Below are positions 1-5,517 of a stretch of DNA of 5,517 nt, in pieces. The notes under the pieces are model-generated. The model was not told the origin of the DNA. It was given only the letters and a program-made list of their open reading frames with translations, and made no database searches. Each line of letters begins with the position of its first letter. Position 1 is the stretch's first letter. The translations under genes and the position numbers were made by a program. Source of the stretch: an uncultured Acinetobacter sp. (lineage in GTDB: Bacteria; Pseudomonadota; Gammaproteobacteria; Pseudomonadales; Moraxellaceae); the NCBI GenBank assembly GCA_900766635.1, contig CAAFWA010000006.1, positions 1-5,517 on the forward strand, read 5' to 3'.

Positions 1-1749
1 ATTGAGCATTTGGCGCTGTTTAAACTCAGAAATGTGTTCGCCTTGTAAAGTATTGGGTGAAATTACATAGGGAATTAAATGCGCATTTGGATCGACTTTT
101 TCGCCACCATATTTGGTTTCAGGTAGATTTTTTGGATCATAAGGCTGCACGCTAATGACGTTATGATCACTATCACGTTTTAAAATAACTTGTTCATATA
201 ACGGATTATTTTGACTTTGTAATGCGGTAGATTGCATATAACGTTGAATAGGCGCTGCACCCACCATATAAGCAATTAACAGCACTAACAGGATATAAAT
301 GGCTTTGTCATTGCGAGGAGGGGCAAGGGTGGGTAATGCTTGATAAGCCGCATAGGCTTCGCTATTGACATCATCTTCAGGTTTGGTGGCACGCCAAAAC
401 AAAATAAAGCCCACACGAGTAAAGCCAATAATACTGATTAAGCTCACCACTAAAATGCTGCCTATAATCCATGCTTGATAAGCATGACCCGAAGTAGCTT
501 GTAAAATAAATACTTTACCCAAGAAGCCACTAAATGGCGGTAGACCTGCCATCATTAGGGCCATGATAAAAAAGCAAATGGCGGCAGTTTTATGTTGTTT
601 CATTTGCGGTGCAACTTTTAAGTGATCTTTAAATTCACCACGTTGCGATGTGATCCAACCACTCATTAAATATAAAGCCGCAGCAATTAAAGTACTGTGT
701 ACCATGTAGTACAAAGCACCTGCCCACGCTTGTGGGTCAATCAGTGCAATCGCCACTAAAATCGTGCCCACAGAAGACAAGATCATAAAGCCTACAAAGC
801 GGCGTAAACGCTCTGCACCTAATGCTGCAATGGCACCATAGAGTGAGGTAATTAAACCAATAGTTAACAGCCAAGGCGCTAAAATACTATGGCTTAAGGT
901 ATCGTCAAAGACTGTGCCATTGACACGTAAAATGGCATAAATCCCCACTTTGGTCATGATGGTGAAAAATGCAGCGACAGGTGTGGCTGCCACAGCATAG
1001 GTTTTAGGTAACCAAAACCCAAGTGGTAACATCGCTGCTTTAATCCCAAACACCACAAACAGCAGGAGTCCACCTGCGACGGCAAGTCGATGTTGATCAG
1101 GTTCAAGCAAAGGCATTAAACGTGCCACATCGGCCATATTTAAACTGCCCACGCTGCCATAAATCATGCCTAAGCCGATCAAGAACATGGCAGAGGCAAG
1201 TAAGTTAATGGTGACGTAATGAATCCCTAACTGAAAGCGCACTTTGCCTTGCCCATGGAGTAACAACACGTAAGAGGCCATCAGTAAAATTTCAAAGAAC
1301 ACAAACAGGTTAAATAAGTCACCTGTTAAAAATGCCCCGCACAAGCCCATAATCAAAAAATGGAACATGGCATGGAAGTAGCGACCACGCTCGTCCCATT
1401 GGGCGCTTGCATACCATAAAATGGGTACAGCCAAAGCATAGGTCAGCACCAACATTAACGCAGAGAGCTGATCGAGCACTAAAATAATGCCAAAAGGGGC
1501 GGCCCACTCACTTAAATTGTAAATGGTAATTTGGCCACTATTTGCATGATGTAAATAGCAAAGTGCAGTGATTAAGCCTAAAACCGCAGAAACCAAGCTA
1601 ATGCCACGCCGCCAAGGCTGACGCCAATCATTGGATAATGCACCTGAGCCGGGGTTACCCAGCAGCACCAACATAAACGCCGTAAAGGCTGGAATTAAAA
1701 TGCTAAAGATCGGTGCATGCTGCTGCCAAAAATGGATAAGATCAGTCAT
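1..1749 (-). CDS. mrpD: Mrp cation/proton antiporter subunit D (3' end cut by the window edge)
   Basis: MrpD is one of the two large NuoL/M/N-like proton-channel subunits of the Mrp Na+/H+ antiporter of the inner membrane. I translated the minus strand from the ATG at 1749: 583 codons are open to position 1 and the stop lies outside. The protein is a chain of hydrophobic segments to about residue 503. It shows the family motifs: FNLFVFFEILL with Glu153, FGIKAAMLPLGFWLP with Lys237, TKVG with Lys267, and GLPPFSGFLGK ending at Lys412. Glu153 and Lys237 match by spacing the Glu137 and Lys219 known to matter in Bacillus MrpD (recalled from literature). The ATG overlaps the mrpC stop by one base (TGATG), with GAGG ten bases upstream, so this start is well supported. 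After residue about 523 comes a hydrophilic tail of at least 60 residues, long for the family. NuoM/N and HyfB-type paralogues are less likely given the mrpA-mrpC context. Confidence 0.95.
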   Translation of the reverse strand, partial: MTDLIHFWQQHAPIFSILIPAFTAFMLVLLGNPGSGALSNDWRQPWRRGISLVSAVLGLITALCYLHHANSGQITIYNLSEWAAPFGIILVLDQLSALMLVLTYALAVPILWYASAQWDERGRYFHAMFHFLIMGLCGAFLTGDLFNLFVFFEILLMASYVLLLHGQGKVRFQLGIHYVTINLLASAMFLIGLGMIYGSVGSLNMADVARLMPLLEPDQHRLAVAGGLLLFVVFGIKAAMLPLGFWLPKTYAVAATPVAAFFTIMTKVGIYAILRVNGTVFDDTLSHSILAPWLLTIGLITSLYGAIAALGAERLRRFVGFMILSSVGTILVAIALIDPQAWAGALYYMVHSTLIAAALYLMSGWITSQRGEFKDHLKVAPQMKQHKTAAICFFIMALMMAGLPPFSGFLGKVFILQATSGHAYQAWIIGSILVVSLISIIGFTRVGFILFWRATKPEDDVNSEAYAAYQALPTLAPPRNDKAIYILLVLLIAYMVGAAPIQRYMQSTALQSQNNPLYEQVILKRDSDHNVISVQPYDPKNLPETKYGGEKVDPNAHLIPYVISPNTLQGEHISEFKQRQMLN

Positions 1750-2114
1750 CAAGGCTCATCCTCACGTGGGTCAATGGCAGGTAAGTCTTCTTTAGAGTCA
1801 ACGTGATCTGTCCCTGATTCATAACGGCTACGTAGCGCCAATTGCACAATAAATGCGGTGGTGGCAAAGCCAATCACGATGGCGGTTAACACCAAAGCTT
1901 GCGGTAGGGGATCGGTGGCTTGAGCCGTTTCAGTTAACACAGCCGGTGCATTGACCTGTACTCGTCCCATAGTAAATAAAAAGATATTGACGGCATAACC
2001 AATCATGGCAAGGCCTAAGACCACCGCAAAGGTACGGGCACGCAAAATTAAGTAAATCCCGGTTGCCACCAATAAACCAATGGCTGAGGCCAATAAAAAT
2101 TCTAAACTGATCAT
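1749..2114 (-). CDS. mrpC: Mrp cation/proton antiporter subunit C (NuoK-like)
   Basis: A small inner-membrane subunit of 121 residues, related to NuoK of complex I and part of the MrpA-MrpD core of the antiporter. Three membrane helices are visible at roughly residues 4-24, 29-49 and 72-94. The family signature is clear: GIYLILRA near residue 19, GLAMIGYAVNIFLF at 34-47, and DPLPQALVLTAIVIG at 68-82. The last 25 or so residues are hydrophilic and strongly acidic (DHVDSKED, REDEP), presumably outside the membrane. The length is normal for MrpC. The ATG lies one base after the mrpA stop (TAAgATG) with AAGGGG upstream, and the stop overlaps the mrpD start by one base, so all three genes are probably coupled in translation. 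The identification is secure from both sequence and position. Confidence 0.96.
   Translation of the reverse strand: MISLEFLLASAIGLLVATGIYLILRARTFAVVLGLAMIGYAVNIFLFTMGRVQVNAPAVLTETAQATDPLPQALVLTAIVIGFATTAFIVQLALRSRYESGTDHVDSKEDLPAIDPREDEP
1760..1763 (-). promoter_or_regulatory. Ribosome binding site of mrpD
   Basis: GAGG on the minus strand lies inside the end of mrpC, ten bases before the mrpD ATG. The spacing is slightly long. Together with the TGATG overlap it supports the chosen mrpD start and re-initiation by ribosomes finishing mrpC. Confidence 0.55.
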
Positions 2115-2115
2115 C

Positions 2116-4956
2116 TTATTTCCCCTTTGGTACAGGACCGGTCATGCTCGAATGACGTGAATCACCAAGCACAGAGATCAATAACATCGTTGCACCCACT
2201 ACGGTGATATAGACGCCTAAATCAAATAGCGCTGCCGAGGCTAAATGCATTTCACCAATCAGGGGTGGCGAGACATAAATATGAGCACTGGTTAAGAACG
2301 GACGTCCCCACAGCCATGCGCCAATGCCTGATAGTCCTGCAATCACTAAGCCGACACCAATCCAAATTTCGTATAAACGTCCTGATTTGGCATTGAGCAT
2401 TTCTTCGGCACGATCTTGACCAAGGGCAATATATTGAATGACTAAAGCCATTGAGGTCACTAAGCCTGCAATAAAGCCACCACCGGGTAAATTATGACCA
2501 CGTAAGAAGATATACACGCTGACCACAAGCGCTAAAGGTAAAATCCAAGAGGCGGTCATACGTAGCATCAATGGTGATGGATTAAAACGGTACGTTAAGC
2601 CTTGTGTGATAGTGGTGCCGTGTGCTCGCATCCCATCCATCATGCAAAGTGCACCAATGGCTGCAATGCCAAGTACGGTAATTTCACCAAAGGTATCAAA
2701 GCCACGGAAATCTACCAAGATCACGTTCACCACGTTGGTACCGCCACCAAGCGGAATGGATTGCTGCATAAAGAACCATGAAATCGAATTGTGATCACGA
2801 GTCATAATCAGCCAAGCAATCCAACCCACGGCAAAACCACCACCAATGGCAATCAGAGCATCACGCCAACGCCGTGAACGGCTAGATTCATAAGGCGTGA
2901 GCTGTGGCAATAACGATAAACTCATTAAAAGTAATACAGTGGTCACCACATCAACCGTGATTTGTGTGAGCGCTAAATCGGGCGCAGATAAACACACAAA
3001 AATCATGGTCACCACTAAGCCGACAGCCCCACTGATCAACACGGCTTTAATACGCTCATGGTGGAACCACAACATCATCCAACACGCAGAGAATAGGAGC
3101 AGCCATAACACCACAGCAAGCACAGGAGCTTGAGTGAGTTCGCGTGTGCCTGTCGTTAAACCTTGCGAGAATAAAGGCATGCCAACCAATACAAGGCTAA
3201 AAATAATGATATAAAACAGATAACTTTGTAATGAGCCTGTTTCGGTACGGCGTTTAAGGGTGCGTGAAAACTGTAATAAGTGTTTTAAGGCATTTTCAAA
3301 AATTAATTTACCTTGTAACGGCCCTAAATGTGGGTCAAGGTCAATCTCACGTAAGCGTCCGCCTTTGGCTAAAGCAAAATAGAAGACTAAGCCACCGACT
3401 AAAGCAATCACACTCATCAATAAGGGAGCATTGAAGCCATGCCAAATGGCTAAGTGGCTGCCCTCAAAACTAAAATTTTGGGTACTCGCCCGTGCTGTGG
3501 CATTAACGATATGCTCAAGTAAAAGCGCAGGTAATACCCCCACTAAAATACACAGCGCTGCAAGCAGCATTGCAGGTGCACGCATCCCCAAAGGCGGTTC
3601 ATGGGCAGCTTTATTCGGAACATTTTGACCCAATGGACCATCAAAGAACACGCCATGCACCAAACGGGTTGAATAGGCAACCGCAAAAATACCTGCACAG
3701 GTGGCAACCACGGCCGAAGCGAGCAGGGTTGGCCCAGTTAAATTTGCAAGGAGTTCGGTAAAGAACATCTCTTTGGATAAAAAGCCATTGGTGAGTGGCA
3801 CACCTGCCATAGAGCCCGCGGTAATCATGGTGAGCGTGGCAGTAAACGGTAATAACTGCCAAAGACCCGATAACTTGCGTAAATCACGTGTCCCTGATTC
3901 ATGGTCAATAATACCTGCAATCATAAACAGGGCCGCTTTAAAGGTCGCATGGTTAATAATGTGGAAGATTGCAGCAGCCACCGCAAGGGGTGAACCGATG
4001 CCAAGTAAACACATGATTAAACCTAAATGACTAATGGTCGAATAAGCCAATAAGCCTTTTAAATCTTCTTTGAAAATGGCAAAAAATGCGGCCATACATA
4101 AGGTCAATAGACCTACAAATGTCACGATATTATGAAACAGCGCTGCACCTGCAAAAATCGGCAACAAGCGTGCCACTAAGAAAATACCCGCCTTGACCAT
4201 GGTGGCAGAGTGTAAATATGCAGACACAGGGGTTGGGGCTGCCATGGCATTGGGTAACCAAAAATGAAATGGAAATTGCGCACTTTTGGTAAATGCACCC
4301 AATAAAATCAACAGCAGCATCGGTACAAATAACGCATGACTTTGAATCTGTGCAGTCATCTGTAAAATTTGGTCAATCTCGTAAGTGCCTGTGATCTGTC
4401 CAAGCAAGACAAAACCACCTAGCATTGCAAGCCCACCCATACCCGTGATGGTGAGTGCCATCCGTGAGCCACGCTGTGCCGCCTCGTAATTACTCCAATA
4501 ACCGACCAATAAAAAAGATGAAATACTCGTCAGCTCCCAAAAGGTGAGCAGTAAGATTAAGTTATTGGACAGTGAAATCCCCAACATCGCCGCCATAAAC
4601 AGCATCAGCAAGATGTAGAGTTTATTGAGGGAATTTTTAGGACTTAGATAATAATAGGCATAGATAAAAATCAGCGTTCCAATGCCGGTAATGAGTAAAG
4701 CAAACAATAAGCCAAGCGCATCAAGGCGGAAACTTAAATTTAAGCCCAATTCAGGTAGCCAATGCCATGTTTGTTGAATGACTTGACCATTAAATACATC
4801 AGGGGCATGTAAGAGCAATAAGCTTAAACTGCTTAAGCTGACCCCAATGGCAGCCAAAGCCGTTACCCCGCGCGAAAATTGCTTCAGCCACGAGACAAGG
4901 GTGGTGCCTAGTACTAGCGGTAATAAGATAATAATCGATAGCACACTGATATCCAT
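2116..4956 (-). CDS. mrpA: Mrp cation/proton antiporter subunit A fused to subunit B
   Basis: Largest subunit of the Mrp Na+/H+ antiporter, an inner-membrane protein of 946 residues. Order of parts: NuoL-like N-terminal region (about 65-115); proton-channel core (about 130-420) with WELTS (Glu141), AFTKSAQFPFHFWLP (Lys224), MVKAG (Lys255), EDLKGLLAYSTISHLG (Lys300, His310), His336/Lys340 and NGFLSKE (Lys395); DUF4040/MbhD-like segment with SAPDLALTQITVDVV (657-671); MbhE-like segment with VDFRGFDTFGEI (748-759); and an MnhB domain starting near 795 with FLRGHNLPGGGFIAG (817-831). Gram-positive systems encode the last part as a separate MrpB, so this is the fused form known in many proteobacteria, and no separate mrpB follows. 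The ATG at 4956 is preceded five codons upstream by an in-frame TAA, so no earlier start exists. No Shine-Dalgarno sequence is visible before it. Asp669 stands where I expect a Glu in Bacillus MrpA. Confidence 0.96.
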   Translation of the reverse strand: MDISVLSIIILLPLVLGTTLVSWLKQFSRGVTALAAIGVSLSSLSLLLLHAPDVFNGQVIQQTWHWLPELGLNLSFRLDALGLLFALLITGIGTLIFIYAYYYLSPKNSLNKLYILLMLFMAAMLGISLSNNLILLLTFWELTSISSFLLVGYWSNYEAAQRGSRMALTITGMGGLAMLGGFVLLGQITGTYEIDQILQMTAQIQSHALFVPMLLLILLGAFTKSAQFPFHFWLPNAMAAPTPVSAYLHSATMVKAGIFLVARLLPIFAGAALFHNIVTFVGLLTLCMAAFFAIFKEDLKGLLAYSTISHLGLIMCLLGIGSPLAVAAAIFHIINHATFKAALFMIAGIIDHESGTRDLRKLSGLWQLLPFTATLTMITAGSMAGVPLTNGFLSKEMFFTELLANLTGPTLLASAVVATCAGIFAVAYSTRLVHGVFFDGPLGQNVPNKAAHEPPLGMRAPAMLLAALCILVGVLPALLLEHIVNATARASTQNFSFEGSHLAIWHGFNAPLLMSVIALVGGLVFYFALAKGGRLREIDLDPHLGPLQGKLIFENALKHLLQFSRTLKRRTETGSLQSYLFYIIIFSLVLVGMPLFSQGLTTGTRELTQAPVLAVVLWLLLFSACWMMLWFHHERIKAVLISGAVGLVVTMIFVCLSAPDLALTQITVDVVTTVLLLMSLSLLPQLTPYESSRSRRWRDALIAIGGGFAVGWIAWLIMTRDHNSISWFFMQQSIPLGGGTNVVNVILVDFRGFDTFGEITVLGIAAIGALCMMDGMRAHGTTITQGLTYRFNPSPLMLRMTASWILPLALVVSVYIFLRGHNLPGGGFIAGLVTSMALVIQYIALGQDRAEEMLNAKSGRLYEIWIGVGLVIAGLSGIGAWLWGRPFLTSAHIYVSPPLIGEMHLASAALFDLGVYITVVGATMLLISVLGDSRHSSMTGPVPKGK
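2122..2125 (-). promoter_or_regulatory. Ribosome binding site of mrpC
   Basis: AAGGGG is read on the minus strand within the last codons of mrpA, with seven bases between the G run and the mrpC ATG. Its position inside the preceding gene, together with the TAAgATG junction, supports translational coupling. Confidence 0.65.
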
Positions 4957-4964
4957 TGTCGTGA

Positions 4965-4979
4965 TAGGTTAAAAACCTA
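4965..4979 (-). promoter_or_regulatory. Small inverted repeat directly upstream of the mrpA start
   Basis: TAGGTT (4965-4970) and AACCTA (4974-4979) pair perfectly around AAA. The repeat ends eight bases before the mrpA ATG, covering the spot where a Shine-Dalgarno sequence normally sits, and no purine-rich site lies between it and the ATG. It may influence ribosome access or be a protein-binding site. Short A/T-rich arms leave the stability of an RNA hairpin uncertain. Confidence 0.4.
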
Positions 4980-4994
4980 AGGGTGAATCTTATT

Positions 4995-5048
4995 TTTTCA
5001 AACTTATAGGAAGACAAGGAGTCATCCAAAAAGGCTCAAGTTTGAAAA
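4995..5048. repeat. Perfect 11-bp inverted repeat enclosing 32 bases in the mrpA leader
   Basis: TTTTCAAACTT (4995-5005) and AAGTTTGAAAA (5038-5048) are perfect reverse complements. The enclosed 32 bases contain a smaller GGA/TCC hairpin. In a minus-strand transcript this would form a long stem ending 38 bases before the mrpA ATG. It is not followed by a T run, so termination is unlikely. A folded leader or a protein site are the plausible readings. Confidence 0.6.
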
Positions 5049-5052
5049 CCAA

Positions 5053-5068
5053 AGGTGTTTACAGGTGT
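5053..5068. repeat. Direct repeat AGGTGT, one helical turn apart
   Basis: AGGTGT occurs at 5053-5058 and again at 5063-5068, ten bases from start to start, so both copies face the same side of the helix (ACACCT on the minus strand). Tandem sites of this kind can bind response regulators of the OmpR type. With only six bases per copy, chance is a real alternative. Confidence 0.35.
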
Positions 5069-5074
5069 CAGTAA

Positions 5075-5096
5075 CCAAGTGTGTTGCACAGCTTGG
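5075..5096. repeat. Imperfect 9-bp hairpin in the mrpA leader region
   Basis: CCAAG-TGTG (5075-5083) pairs with CACA-(G)-CTTGG (5087-5096) around a TTG loop, with one bulged G at 5091. The stem is GC-containing and compact. On the minus strand it is followed by TTACTGAC with no T run, so it is not an intrinsic terminator in that direction. On the plus strand it is followed by a run of A. If transcription starts near 5144, this hairpin forms in the mrp leader RNA. Confidence 0.6.
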
Positions 5097-5150
5097 CGAA
5101 AAAAACGACATTAAAATCGGATTTTACTATAAAAGTGATGATTTTATTTG

Positions 5151-5179
5151 ATGTTATTACATGAATAACACAACTTCAA
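5151..5179 (-). promoter_or_regulatory. Candidate sigma70 promoter of the mrp operon
   Basis: On the minus strand TTGAAG (5179-5174) and TAACAT (5156-5151) are separated by exactly 17 bases. Each matches four of six bases of the TTGACA and TATAAT consensus. Transcription would start near 5144, giving a leader of about 190 bases before mrpA. The match is only moderate and the region is A/T-rich, so a chance match is possible. Other weaker -10-like hexamers (TAAAAT near 5126-5131, TATAAG at 5004-5009) lack a good -35 partner. Confidence 0.33.
5152..5170. repeat. 19-base palindrome overlapping the candidate mrp promoter, possible operator
   Basis: TGTTATT (5152-5158) and AATAACA (5164-5170) are perfect reverse complements around ACATG. 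The 7-5-7 layout is typical in size for a site bound by a dimeric helix-turn-helix regulator. It covers the spacer and most of the -10 of the candidate promoter, where a repressor would block transcription. The palindrome is directly visible; operator function is inferred, and A/T-rich sequence makes chance palindromes more common. Confidence 0.5.
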
Positions 5180-5207
5180 ATGCTTTTCTGTTGCGTACTC
5201 AAGCGAC

Positions 5208-5234
5208 ATACAGCACTCACATCAAGTGCTGTAT
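5208..5234 (-). repeat. Perfect 10-bp hairpin after the upstream gene, possible transcript end
   Basis: ATACAGCACT (5208-5217) and AGTGCTGTAT (5225-5234) are perfect reverse complements around a 7-base loop. The hairpin begins 38 bases after the stop of the upstream minus-strand gene, where a terminator would be expected. However, on the minus strand it is followed by GTCGCTTG and not by a run of T, and on the plus strand only by TTT. A classic intrinsic terminator is therefore not supported. It could protect the 3' end of a Rho-terminated transcript or act as a protein site. The repeat itself is certain; its role is inference. Confidence 0.8.
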
Positions 5235-5272
5235 TTGGCAGGTGTATGGGTGTGGGATAAGTCAAACCAAGA

Positions 5273-5517
5273 TTAATCGAGTATGGTGTGCTGTTCAGAG
5301 TGTGGTGGTAAATCTTGGAGGTCTTGAATCAGTTGCTGTTGTTGTTCAGCACTTAATTGCTGCTGAATTTGACCTAGCAACTCCATATAATGTTGTTCAG
5401 AGGTGTTTAACTCATCTAAAGGCTCTGTCTCTGTAGTGTGATCGAGTAGATGTGCATAGACGTTACGGTAAGCCTCATTAAACAGGAGATTTTGTGGGGT
5501 AAATGGTCTTAATTGAC
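5273..5517 (-). CDS. C-terminal end of an unidentified protein (5' end beyond the window)
   Basis: An open frame enters from the right edge on the minus strand and ends at the TAA at 5275-5273, giving 80 complete codons. The visible protein begins QLRPFTPQNLLFNEAYRNVY and ends SEQHTILD. It is hydrophilic, has no membrane segment, and is rich in Gln, Glu and Leu. A likely amphipathic helix is GQIQQQLSAEQQQQLIQDLQ. Codon use looks like real coding sequence, and this frame explains the region better than the plus-strand frame at 5161-5436, which runs antisense to it. I do not recognise the family. The Gln/Leu-rich end loosely recalls C-terminal helices of MarR-type regulators, but no DNA-binding part is in view, so no function is assigned. 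The gene lies upstream of mrpA in the same direction, 316 bases away and separated by a hairpin, so it is probably transcribed separately. Confidence 0.72.
   Translation of the reverse strand, partial: QLRPFTPQNLLFNEAYRNVYAHLLDHTTETEPLDELNTSEQHYMELLGQIQQQLSAEQQQQLIQDLQDLPPHSEQHTILD

Larger units (their letters stand above)
4957..5272. other. Gene-free stretch upstream of mrpA, rich in inverted repeats
   Basis: No convincing gene is seen in these 316 bases on either strand. The region is A/T-rich in its middle (about 5100-5180). From right to left it holds the hairpin at 5208-5234, a candidate mrp promoter with an overlapping palindrome (5151-5179), an imperfect hairpin (5075-5096), a 10-bp-spaced direct repeat (5053-5068), a long-range inverted repeat (4995-5048) and a short hairpin (4965-4979) next to the mrpA start. 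It should contain both the end of the upstream transcript and the promoter and leader of the mrp operon. No tRNA or riboswitch class that I recognise is present. Confidence 0.8.

Noticed and set aside
1319..1507. Minus-strand frame of 62 codons inside mrpD
   Set aside because: It is out of frame with mrpD, whose own frame here encodes the conserved membrane segments around Glu153.
2606..4030. Several plus-strand frames and one further minus-strand frame inside mrpA
   Set aside because: All lie antisense to, or out of frame with, the 946-codon mrpA, which carries all the conserved motifs; they are shadows.
4990..5025. Eleven-codon upstream reading frame (MTPCLPISLKK) in the mrpA leader
   Set aside because: It has an ATG and a TAA but no ribosome binding site, and frames this short are common by chance. 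No repeat of one amino acid suggests attenuation.
4799..5029. Minus-strand frame of 76 codons starting with TTG at 5029
   Set aside because: It overlaps the mrpA start in another frame and its product shows no family feature; it is a shadow of mrpA.
5097..5130. Short A/T-rich inverted repeat AAAATC/GATTTT near a run of seven T on the minus strand
   Set aside because: The loop would be too small for a stable hairpin, the T run is separated from it by TAATGTCG, and a terminator here would sit inside the mrp leader.
5161..5436. Plus-strand open frame of 91 codons beginning MNNTTSNAF
   Set aside because: It is antisense to the minus-strand frame that ends at 5273, crosses the hairpin at 5208-5234 and the palindrome near 5161, and has no ribosome binding site. 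The minus frame looks more like protein.

Overview
The window carries most of an Mrp-type multisubunit cation/proton antiporter operon, all on the minus strand, so it reads from right to left. Moderate-to-low GC, A/T-ending codons and a fused MrpA-MrpB subunit suggest a gammaproteobacterium. The protein style fits Acinetobacter or a close relative, but that is an inference from recognition and not from a database match.

Layout, right to left. Positions 5517-5273 hold the last 80 codons of an unidentified minus-strand gene that starts beyond the right edge. Positions 5272-4957 are a gene-free stretch of 316 bases. It contains a 27-base perfect hairpin just after the upstream gene, a candidate sigma70 promoter overlapped by a 19-base palindrome, and several further inverted repeats that would lie in the leader of the mrp transcript. 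Positions 4956-2116 encode a 946-residue MrpA with MrpB fused to its C-terminus. Positions 2114-1749 encode MrpC (121 residues). Positions 1749-1 encode MrpD, with 583 codons visible and the stop beyond the left edge.

How the genes work together. MrpA and MrpD are paralogous relatives of the proton-pumping subunits of respiratory complex I (NuoL/M/N type). MrpC resembles NuoK, and the C-terminal part of MrpA supplies the MbhD-, MbhE- and MnhB-like membrane segments. Together with MrpE, F and G, expected just past the left edge, they form one inner-membrane complex that exports Na+ (or another monovalent cation) in exchange for protons. Such complexes support growth at alkaline pH and high salt. 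The junctions are very tight (one base between mrpA and mrpC, one-base overlap between mrpC and mrpD), which indicates a single transcript with translational coupling.

Nothing in the coding part is a new system. The parts most worth a second look are the repeat-rich leader of mrpA, the lack of a visible ribosome binding site at its start, and a long hydrophilic C-terminal tail on MrpD.
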